64,000 nucleotides of DNA from Bacteroidota bacterium. GTDB lineage: Bacteria; Bacteroidota; Bacteroidia; B-17B0; Aurantibacillaceae. The stretch is taken from assembly GCA_013297775.1 (NCBI GenBank), contig JAAFIL010000008.1:1-64000 (forward strand), read 5' to 3'. The notes beneath the pieces were generated by a model. That model was not told where the DNA came from, did no database searches, and worked only from the letters and a program-made list of their open reading frames with translations. Shown piece by piece: positions 34,222 to 42,400 of the stretch. Position numbers and translations under genes: made by a program. Position 1 is the first letter of the stretch. Every line of letters begins with the position of its first letter.

Positions 34222-35238
34222 TTATGAGTAGTTTCTTTCAATTTTCATTAAGTTTATAAAGTCCTGAAATTTGTAAGCTTTACCCGCAGAAAGACATTTA
34301 GAAATCCAGTCGAATAAATGATTGAAGTCAGGATTCTGAATTTTTAAATCTTTGATGTGTTCCCAGTCCAATGACTCCCTTTCTCGTCCAGTGTTTATGA
34401 AGTTTATTTTAATTTCTTTAGTTATGGTATCAAATTCTTGTTCTGACATTTTCAAAATTTGATTTGCATCTGGGAAATTGTCAATTTTATCACCTGTTAG
34501 TCCGTAAGTAGTAATAGAAACATCATAGGACTTTCCTAATCTGCTTAACTCCTCAATTAATTTGGAGTCCGTAATATCTATTGCTATTGATAATTGGGCA
34601 ATATGTGACCATTTACTATTGCTTACACATTGAAAAAAATTCTCTCGAAAATTTGTAAATCGTAACTCAGATTTTAGTTCGTTACTTATGAGTCTGAAAG
34701 GCTGTTCACCTAGACTTTTTCTAACTTCTAACATAGTATTGCTGATTTTGTACTCATCTCCCAAAAGTTCTCCAACTTCCCAATTAAGCAAGATAACATC
34801 TGGGTATTTCCATTTATTAAGACCCTTTTCATCTTTTTTCCCTTTGGTATGTTCAACATTCATGGAATATAGCCCACTTGTTAACTCATTATACCTCATA
34901 AAAATTGAACGAAATTTTTCCTCTCTCTGTTCATCTCTTTTACTAGCGGCTTCTTCGGCTTCCTCAATTTTTTTGGCTTGTTTACTTGTTAATCCTACTG
35001 TTTGATCTGCCAAAAGTTTTGGTCTTTTATAATATCCATGCCTACCTGGTATTTTAGCTAAAACCGAAGTCGAGTCGGTATGCATTACAGAAAAATATTG
35101 TCTAACTGAAGTTTCTTTTTCATCAGGTAGTTTTTCTAAAACTTTTGTTGCTAGTTCTGGACCATTGATAGCATCGTCTGGATTGTCAGGAAGAATATTT
35201 GGAAGAATTTCTTCTAATTTATCTCGAAGTGTTTTCAT
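34222..35238 (-). CDS. Uncharacterised protein, possibly HrgA-like with winged-helix N-terminus
   Basis: A 338-residue cytosolic protein, no signal or membrane segment. Residues 1-70 look like a winged-helix (HARE-HTH-like) domain: LRDKLEEILPNILPDNP, then ELATKVLEKLP and the glycine-rich wing PGRHGYYKRP. Residues about 85-110 are a charged coiled coil (KKIEEAEEAASKRDEQREE). The C-terminal half has EHTKGKK and KWKYPDVILLNWE, which I associate with HrgA-type proteins linked to restriction loci, possibly with a nuclease-like fold. The assignment is by motif memory, not by search. It is a single gene in an island that also carries a toxin module and the broken DUF6155 gene, which fits a defence or accessory role. 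Confidence 0.5.
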   Translation of the reverse strand: MKTLRDKLEEILPNILPDNPDDAINGPELATKVLEKLPDEKETSVRQYFSVMHTDSTSVLAKIPGRHGYYKRPKLLADQTVGLTSKQAKKIEEAEEAASKRDEQREEKFRSIFMRYNELTSGLYSMNVEHTKGKKDEKGLNKWKYPDVILLNWEVGELLGDEYKISNTMLEVRKSLGEQPFRLISNELKSELRFTNFRENFFQCVSNSKWSHIAQLSIAIDITDSKLIEELSRLGKSYDVSITTYGLTGDKIDNFPDANQILKMSEQEFDTITKEIKINFINTGRERESLDWEHIKDLKIQNPDFNHLFDWISKCLSAGKAYKFQDFINLMKIERNYS

Positions 35239-35348
35239 TTAAAACAAGATTGTATGTATTTTAAAATTACAAATAATTGATTGATAAACTAAGCCCGCTT
35301 AATTACCTAATTCACTCCCCCACAAACCAATCTCCCCAAAAACTTCTT

Positions 35349-36239
35349 CTACTCTATTCCAAAAAACGAAATAATATGCTTGAGTTCGTTTTCGTTGCTA
35401 AAGCTAAGTGTAATATTTCCACCACCTTTGGCATTGCGTTTAAATTGAAAACTTTTATTAAAAATGGTTTCTAATTGTTGAGCAATGGCTTTGTCTTCAA
35501 TGGGTAAAGGCTTTTCAACCCGCGTGGTTTTGGGTGTAAATTTTATTTTTTCGCCACGGGCAAGGTCTTCTACTTGGCGCACCGATAAATCTTGTTCGAG
35601 TGCCAATGCAAAAATGGCTAATTGCCTATCTTCGTTATCAATGCTCACCAAGGCTTTGGCATGCCCCATGCTTAGCTCTTTATCGCGTAAGGCTTTTTGA
35701 ATGGGTGCAGGTAATTTTAATAAGCGTAAAAAGTTAGTAACCGTACTGCGTTGTTTGCCTACTTTCTCGCTTAATTGTTCTTGGGTTAAATTGCACTCGT
35801 CCATTAAACGTTTGTAAGACAAAGATACCTCAATGGGGTCTAAGTCTTCGCGTTGTATGTTTTCAACTAAAGCCATTTCGAGCATGGCTTGGTCGTCGGC
35901 AACACGAATGTAGGCGGGTACTTCTTTTAAGCCGGCCATCTGCGAGGCGCGAAAACGACGCTCGCCCGAGATGAGTTGGTAACGGTCGTATCCCAATTTA
36001 CGCAAGGTAATGGGCTGAATGATGCCGTGTTGTTGAATGCTATGGCTTAATTCTTGTAAGGCGAGTTCTTCAAAATTAGTGCGTGGCTGAAAGGGATTGG
36101 TTTCGATGTGGGCTATTTTAATCATAGCCACCGACCCAACTACGGGTGCGCCTTCGCCAACTTGTTTGGTGGTAATATCAGTTTTAGCGTTTTCTAGGAG
36201 TGCGCCTAATCCTCTTCCTAATGCGGGTTTCTTGCTCAT
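35349..36239 (-). CDS. parB: Chromosome-partitioning protein ParB
   Basis: A 296-residue ParB/Spo0J protein. It starts with the conserved KPALGRGLGALL, followed by the nuclease-like CTP-binding N-domain (NPFQPRTNF, LSHSIQQHGIIQPI, GERRFRASQ at about 50-115), the helix-turn-helix for parS (about 135-200, LSEKVGKQRSTVTNFLRLL, then LSMGHAKALV) and a short C-terminal dimerisation domain (LSFSNENELKHIISFF). CTP-dependent ParB clamps load at parS and direct origin segregation with ParA. It lies 18 bases after parA. No clear parS palindrome was seen in this neighbourhood. Confidence 0.95.
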   Translation of the reverse strand: MSKKPALGRGLGALLENAKTDITTKQVGEGAPVVGSVAMIKIAHIETNPFQPRTNFEELALQELSHSIQQHGIIQPITLRKLGYDRYQLISGERRFRASQMAGLKEVPAYIRVADDQAMLEMALVENIQREDLDPIEVSLSYKRLMDECNLTQEQLSEKVGKQRSTVTNFLRLLKLPAPIQKALRDKELSMGHAKALVSIDNEDRQLAIFALALEQDLSVRQVEDLARGEKIKFTPKTTRVEKPLPIEDKAIAQQLETIFNKSFQFKRNAKGGGNITLSFSNENELKHIISFFGIE

Positions 36240-36257
36240 GACTCGTTTTTTCGCTGC

Positions 36258-37091
36258 TTAAATATCTTCACTTAATTCGGTTATATCGTCCACTTCAATG
36301 GTACGGTCTTCGTCGCTAATTTTAGTTAGGCCATTGCGCTGCAAAATTTCGCGGGCTAGGTTGAGGTAATTTACCGAGCCTTTGCCAATGGCATCGTGCA
36401 TAATAATCGTTTTCCCAAAACTAGGAGCTTCGGCTAATTTGGTGTTGCGTTGCACCAAAGTATTAAATACCATGTTTTGAAAATGTGATTTTACTTCTTC
36501 TACCACTTGGTTAGCCAAACGCAAACGGGCATCGTACATGGTTAATAAAACGCCTTCAATGTCTAAATTGGTATTCAAATGGGTTTGTACAATTTTAATA
36601 GTTTGCAACAACTTACCCATGCCTTCGAGGGCAAAGTATTCGCATTGTACAGGAATGATAACGCTATCGGCCGCACACAAGGCATTCATAACGGTTAAGC
36701 CTAACGATGGGCAACAATCCACAATAATAAAATCGTATTTATCTTTTATTTTGTCAACTGCTTTTTTCATCATGTACTCGCGATTGGTGAGGTTCACCAG
36801 TTCTAACTCAACACCCACTAAATCGGCATTGGTTGGCAATAAAAATAAGTTGGGGGTATCCGTTTTTAAAATCACATCTTTCGGATGCACGCTATCAATA
36901 ATACATTCGTACAATCCCGCTTTTACATTAGCCGAATCTATGCCTACGCCCGAGGTGGCATTCGATTGCGGGTCGGCATCAATTAATAATGTTTTGTATT
37001 CTAAAACGGCTAAACTTGCTGCTAAGTTAATGGCTGTCGTCGTTTTTCCAACCCCTCCTTTTTGATTTGCAATAGCAATTATTTTTCCCAT
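36258..37091 (-). CDS. parA: Chromosome-partitioning ATPase ParA (Soj)
   Basis: A 277-residue deviant Walker-A ATPase. KGGVGKTTTAINLAASL at residues 11-27 is the P-loop with the signature lysine, LLIDADPQSNATSG is the A' motif and FIIVDCCPSLGLTVMNAL the Walker B region. Length and the absence of an N-terminal DNA-binding domain fit chromosomal Soj-type ParA. ATP-bound dimers coat the nucleoid and are cleared by ParB, moving origins apart. The parAB operon is the only partition locus here and points to a chromosomal location, perhaps near the origin, although no dnaA, gidA or origin boxes are in view. Confidence 0.95.
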   Translation of the reverse strand: MGKIIAIANQKGGVGKTTTAINLAASLAVLEYKTLLIDADPQSNATSGVGIDSANVKAGLYECIIDSVHPKDVILKTDTPNLFLLPTNADLVGVELELVNLTNREYMMKKAVDKIKDKYDFIIVDCCPSLGLTVMNALCAADSVIIPVQCEYFALEGMGKLLQTIKIVQTHLNTNLDIEGVLLTMYDARLRLANQVVEEVKSHFQNMVFNTLVQRNTKLAEAPSFGKTIIMHDAIGKGSVNYLNLAREILQRNGLTKISDEDRTIEVDDITELSEDI

Positions 37092-37130
37092 GTTCGCTTC
37101 TTCGCTTAAATTATATGGTTTGTTGTTTAA

Positions 37131-37811
37131 TTAGTATTTGATGGTTTCACCTATTTGTAAAAGTTTTAGGTTATGCCCTGCTTTATTAAATTTTGAAATG
37201 GCTTCGGCTTTATCTATTTGAATATACCCAAAAGTATCGAAGTGCATTCCAATGATGTTGCCGCATTTAATAAACTCGCAAGCAATGATGGCATTATCAA
37301 CCCCCATGGTAAAGTTATCGCCAATGGGTAAAAAGGCAAAATCTATTTTTCGGTAGTCGCCAATTAATTTCATATCGTAAGTGAGGGCTGTATCGCCCGC
37401 ATAGTAAAAACTACCTTCGGTGCTTTCGATAACAAACCCCATGGGGTTGCCTCCATAACTGCCATCGGGTAAGCTGCTGCTGTGTTGTGCAACAACGCAT
37501 TTTATACTTCCAAAATCAAATTTTACTTTCCCTCCGGTGTTCATGGGGTGTATGTTGGTTAACCCCTGTTTACTGACCCATTGATAAATTTCCCAACTGC
37601 AAATAATTTTAGCTTGCGTTTGTTTAGCCAATGCTATCAAATCGGCCACGTGGTCTTCGTGCCCATGCGAAACTAAAATGTAATCGGCTTTTACATCACT
37701 AAGCTGAATGTGAGCCGCTAATTCGTTAGGCGTGATAAATGGGTCAAATACCAAATGTTTTCCGCTCACTTCTACCCCAAAGCAGGAGTGACCATAATAT
37801 GTAACTTTCAT
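37131..37811 (-). CDS. UPF0173-family metal-dependent hydrolase
   Basis: A 226-residue metallo-beta-lactamase-fold protein of the UPF0173/UlaG-like group. Visible metal ligands are H9 in YYGHSCF, the VSHGHEDHVAD motif near 49-59, the D in AGDTALT near 137 and H in GMHFDTF near 192. Substrate is unknown; members hydrolyse phosphodiester or lactone bonds. It lies 39 bases upstream of parA on the same strand, so it may be co-transcribed with parAB. Confidence 0.9.
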   Translation of the reverse strand: MKVTYYGHSCFGVEVSGKHLVFDPFITPNELAAHIQLSDVKADYILVSHGHEDHVADLIALAKQTQAKIICSWEIYQWVSKQGLTNIHPMNTGGKVKFDFGSIKCVVAQHSSSLPDGSYGGNPMGFVIESTEGSFYYAGDTALTYDMKLIGDYRKIDFAFLPIGDNFTMGVDNAIIACEFIKCGNIIGMHFDTFGYIQIDKAEAISKFNKAGHNLKLLQIGETIKY

Positions 37812-37997
37812 CGTTTTTTAGTGCAACTATTACTTAATTTTTGTTTTGTAAAGTTAAAATTATCCCAACGGTAAAAGGCGTTTAGTTACTAACAAAAACG
37901 CTTGTTTACAAAGATGTGATGTTAATAAAACAATAAGAAAATCTATTTTTAGTGATGTTGTTTTTAAAGTACCGATTTACTAAAATTACGGTTAAAT

Positions 37998-38035
37998 AAA
38001 AATGCCGTTAATTACTTTAAATAACGGCATTTTTT
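37998..38035 (-). terminator. Rho-independent terminator after the 38062-38493 gene
   Basis: AATGCCGTTA and its inverse TAACGGCATT form a stem with a 10-base loop, preceded by A-rich and followed by T-rich sequence (TTTTT). It lies about 27 bases past the stop of the small membrane protein on the minus strand. Confidence 0.85.
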
Positions 38036-38061
38036 GGGTTATAAATTTTCGTTTTAAGTTT

Positions 38062-38493
38062 TCATTTTTTCAAATAATTAATTACTTTTTCAACGTTAAC
38101 TCTATTTCGCTCGTTATCAAAATTTGAAATTGGAAATGAAGACACAGAAGTGATCGTATATTTTTCTTTGTCGAATTTTAAAAAAATCGTTTCTCCAAAA
38201 GTAAAATAATTGTTTCTAGAAGCTAACTTTACTTCTGTTAAAGTAGTGTTTGCCTCAACTAATTTAAACCCTGATACTTTTGCCATTTCATAAACGTTAA
38301 TCATCTGGGACTTATATTCTGCATGGTATGATTTACTATTGCCTTTAATTTTTTTTTGAATATGTATTAACGTTAAATAAATAGAAATACAGAATAATAA
38401 GAATAAAACAAATAAGTAAACAGGGAGTGATACATATCTGTAAAAAATTGCCGACCAAATTATTGTAAGAAGAAAAATTATTAATCTGTTCAT
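38062..38493 (-). CDS. Hypothetical membrane protein
   Basis: A 143-residue protein of unknown family. Two adjacent hydrophobic helices occupy residues about 3-20 and 23-44 (LIIFLLTIIWSAIFYRYV and LPVYLFVLFLLFCISIYLTL), followed by a basic linker and a soluble domain of about 90 residues with alternating beta-strand character (GFKLVEANTTLTEVKLAS, then FTFGETIFLKF). The soluble part probably faces the cytoplasm by the positive-inside rule (KKIKGNSKS after helix 2). Its ATG overlaps the stop of a 39-residue frame by 4 bp, so both come from one transcript. I do not recognise it. Confidence 0.65.
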   Translation of the reverse strand: MNRLIIFLLTIIWSAIFYRYVSLPVYLFVLFLLFCISIYLTLIHIQKKIKGNSKSYHAEYKSQMINVYEMAKVSGFKLVEANTTLTEVKLASRNNYFTFGETIFLKFDKEKYTITSVSSFPISNFDNERNRVNVEKVINYLKK

Positions 38494-38609
38494 CGTTTAA
38501 CCAAATATTTTGTCCAAACCTTGTCTAAGCTATATTCGTTACAAGAGCCAATCAAACCTCCAGCAACACCAACTGGAATGCAAATTGCTAGATAAATTGT
38601 TTTTTTCAT
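38490..38609 (-). CDS. 39-residue membrane or lipoprotein-like peptide coupled to the next gene
   Basis: A 39-residue frame from the ATG at 38609: MKKTIYLAICIPVGVAGG, LIGSC and a charged tail ending WTKYLVKR. It has a lysine start, one hydrophobic segment and an IGSC sequence that weakly resembles a lipobox. The stop overlaps the ATG of the 143-residue membrane protein (ATGA), the usual sign of translational coupling. It is too short to be assigned a family. The overlap is the main reason to think it is translated. Confidence 0.5.
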   Translation of the reverse strand: MKKTIYLAICIPVGVAGGLIGSCNEYSLDKVWTKYLVKR

Positions 38610-38910
38610 AACTCTTGTCATCTATTTTCAAAACAACCAATCCAATAAACGGTTTATAAACTTTAAAATTAAATTAATCTCAAATAAGTATTTGGTGTCA
38701 GAAAGCACCATTTAGAGGCTCTTTACAAACCAACGAATCCAATAATACCAAACCTTAGCGTTCTAATACCATTTGTACATGTTAAATCAATAAGTTCAGA
38801 TTATTATGTTAACTATTAAAAATTCTCTTTTTATTTTAATATAAATAAAAAAATGTAATCCATAATTCACGTTATTTAATACATTAAGTGTTGCTTAATT
38901 CCTCTTTCCC

Positions 38911-39318
38911 CTCGTCATTGTTTGAGCGTTAGCGGAAACGAGGACGTGCTAAACAGGCGTTTGTAACGCCCACACCATCAGTTTATCCCTAAATTTCAAG
39001 AAATCGGGTACTTTAGAATAAAATAGCTAACTCTGTAAAACATTTGAAATCAATACTTAAAAAATGAGTTAGATGGAAATAGACCGTTCAAAAAAAGAAG
39101 CGCCTACGATTAAGTAAAGTAAGGATTCCAGTATAAATCACTTGTAAGAAATCCTAACTTTACTAAATCAGAGCCTATCCCGAATTCACTTCGGGAATTA
39201 ACCGCACTAAGACAGGTAGTACGCCAAAAAAATGGCTTCTACTGTCTAATTGCGGTTTATCTGCGTTACAAACGCAGTTCTAAAACGTCCTCGTTACGCT
39301 TCGCTAAACAAGGACGAG
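38911..39318. repeat. Family A palindrome interrupted by a 267-bp head-plus-tail insertion
   Basis: The left half of a family A element (38911-38987, CTCGTCATTGTTTGAGCG to CACACCATCA) and its right half (39255-39318, CTGCGTTACAAACGCAG to AAACAAGGACGAG) are separated by 267 bases. The inserted piece begins with a family B head (38988-39076) and goes on with imperfect hairpins (AGTAAAGTAAGGATT against AATCCTAACTTTACT, and AACCGCACTAAGACAG against CTGTCTAATTGCGGTT) to 39254. GTTTATC occurs at both borders (38981-38987 and 39255-39261), as a 7-bp target duplication would. Confidence 0.85.
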
Positions 39319-39393
39319 GTAAGGGGTAATCCATAAATCACGTTATATTATCCATAAACACAGCGAAATGATACAATCAAAAATTTTTATTCA

Positions 39394-39424
39394 TAAAAAA
39401 ACCCCAATCACCATTGGGGTTTTT
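39394..39424 (-). terminator. Rho-independent terminator of the 1772-aa protein gene
   Basis: AAAAACCCCAAT and ATTGGGGTTTTT form a perfect stem around a four-base loop. It lies 22 bases after the stop codon at 39447 on the minus strand. Confidence 0.92.
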
Positions 39425-39446
39425 AAGATTAACAATATCGCTAGTA

Positions 39447-42400
39447 TTACTCTTTTATAATTTTTAAGGTACTAACTCCTTGTGCATTTTTTACACGTGC
39501 ATAATAAATGCCATTGCTTAATGCGGAAATATTTATTTCGTGTTTTGAGTCGCTAAATGAGTCGTTCATAACAACACGACCAGTTAAATCCATAATTTGT
39601 ATCGAAGCAGAACCTTGTTGGCTTAACTCGATGGTAAACACACCCGTATTTGGATTGGGATACGCATTGAATACAGCTTCTGAATTTTTAGTATCTGCTA
39701 GGTTCGTACAAATGATAACTAAAACGCCAGTAGTTCCCGTTCCCACACAGCCATTAGCTCCTGTTCCATTAACAGAATACAGGGTGGAACCACTTGGGCT
39801 AACCACAATAGAACTGCTATTAGACCCACCAGGTGTCCAGCTATAAGAAACAGCACCGTTAGCTGTTAGCGTAGCCGACGAAGGTGGACTAGAGCAAAGC
39901 GTTGCAACTGGCGAGGTTAAGATAGTTGGATTAGGATTAACGGTAACTGATGTTACTGCTGAACCTGTACAACCCGCAGTTGTTCCGATTACGGTGTAGG
40001 ATGAACTGCTCGTAGGCGCAACCACAACTGCTGATGTAGTTGCACTGTTGGCACTCCAACTGTAAGTACCAGCACCACTAGCGGTTAAAGTAACCGTAGC
40101 ACCCGAACAAACGGCTGTTGTACTGCTGTTAACAGAAAGGGTTGGTGCAACTCCAACGGTTAAGGTAACTGGGATGCGAGGACTGGTGCAACCTGTTTTG
40201 GTATAACGCATATTGCCATTGAAAATACGTGGTGAATTGGTTACACCAAAGTAAGAACCACCTTTCCCTTCGTTTATGGCTACATCCGCGTTACTAGAGT
40301 GTACATTACCTAACGTTGTTCCATTTGTGTAAGCAAACGAACCTCCGCCATTAGCGGTTACAAAAAAACCATAAGTTTGACCAGCAGGAACTGGAACAGT
40401 AAAGCTAGCTGGAACAAGCGTTAAGAAACCTGAACCCAAACCGTTTACCGTTGTTGTTAATACATTGGTCCAACCAACATTACTGGTTTCAAAACCTACA
40501 AATGTACCTGGGCGAAACCAAACCTCTACGGTGGTAACAGCAACCGAACTAATGTGTACGTCGAAACCATTTACCTCAATGTTACCTGCTGCCACTACAT
40601 CAAACATATTTCCGTTAGAACCGTTACCTCCCGCCATGGTACACGTTAAAGTACCTACTGCGGTAGATTGTGCTTCGGCAAAAAACGTTGTATTGGTTGG
40701 TGCAGAAGCGGTGTAAGTATTTCCTAAAGCTAGAGAGGTGGTTGAAGTAGGTGTTGCATACCAATTTACAGGAGCAAAAGCACTTGCGCTTAAAGTGGCA
40801 ACTGCAGTAGGGCTACAAACGGTTGCTCCAACACCTGTAATGGTTGGGTTTGTTAACGAAACGGTTACTATTCGTATAGAAGTACAAACACCGTCGTTTC
40901 CTGAACAGGTATAAATACTTGTTGCTGTTGGAGAAAATACAACCGACTGTGTTGTTGCTCCGCCCGTCCAACTGTAAGTAAGGCTGGCATTGCTACCTGT
41001 TAATGTAGTGCTACCGCCCGAACAAACATTAATATTACCTAAAACATTAAATATAGGATTGCTGGTTGCGGTTAACAAAGCAATATTATTGAATGTATTG
41101 GCATCGCCAGGTAAAGCTGTAGTTGCTGTAAAGGTATAAATACCCGAGAACGTCATGTTCAGCGTTCCTACTGTAAATACTGCCGTTGCACCAATAGGAA
41201 TAGAAGGCGCATAAGTGCCACTAACAGTTTGGGTTACGGCACCGCCAACAATAACATTTACTGGTATATTGCTAATAGCTGCTGTACCAAAGTTACGAAT
41301 GGTAACTACAACGGGTTCGGCATTAGTGTAACATACTAGAGGATTAGGATTAGGCGCATTTACCGCAGTAACACCAGCATCGGTGGCTAAGGCATTGGCT
41401 AAATTAATATTATCTAAATGAAAATCATAAGATTCTATATCATCAACAGGACCGTCGCTAGCTAGGAAAGCTACAATAATTTCTTGACCTGCAAAAGCAC
41501 CAAGTGGCACAATGTAATTGCTAAAAGTGTTAGAGGTGCTAACAGTGTTAGCAGCACTTAACGTAAATACAGGTGTATAAGATAAACCACAATCGGTAGA
41601 AACCATCAAGCGCACCATGTCATCGCTTCCCATGTTGTTAGAAGTAAGAATGCTACCAGGACCCGTTAACGCCACATCGAACGCTATTTGCGTGCTAGGT
41701 GTAACTAACGTACGTGGGCCTATAATCCAATCGTTACGAGTAGTTCCTAACAAGTTAATACGTGCTGTAATATTTCCTACACCATTCAAATTGGCTTGGC
41801 TTAACCAACTAGATGTTGTACCTGATGGTACTAAAACACCTTGTGCCTCTGTCCAACCAGGTTGAGCCGCTGGTAAGTTGGCTCCAGTAAAGCCAGTAAA
41901 TGGATTAGATATAGGTAAACTCACCAATGGATTAATAACTCGAACAATAGTGGTGGTATCGTTTAACGGATTACCATCACCAACTAGCGAAGAGAACCCT
42001 TTAAAAGTATAAGTGCCGCCAAACGTTAAATTAACTGAACCTACTACAACAGCTATGGTTGAAGCTGGTGCAACAGGACCTGCAATAGTAGTTGTTAAAG
42101 TGGTGGTAACAGGGCCCGAAACAATAACAGATACGTTTACATTCGACTGTGGAGCTGTTCCAAAGTTTCGGAAGGTAACGGTTACTGGGTTTGATGCTGA
42201 ATAACACCCCGAGTTTGCTGGAGTTGAAAACGCATTGACCCCCACATCACTGGCAACAACATTGTTGATATTGATGTTATCTAAATGTATATCGTAAGAT
42301 TCAATATCATCTACTAAACCATCAGTAGCTAAAAAAGCTACAATCAATTCTTGATTAGCGTAGGCTGCTAAAGGCACTACAAAATTAGAGAAATTGGTAC

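Noticed and set aside
35239-37130. parS site or replication origin near parAB
   Set aside because: No 16-bp parS-like palindrome, DnaA-box cluster or dnaA gene was found by eye.
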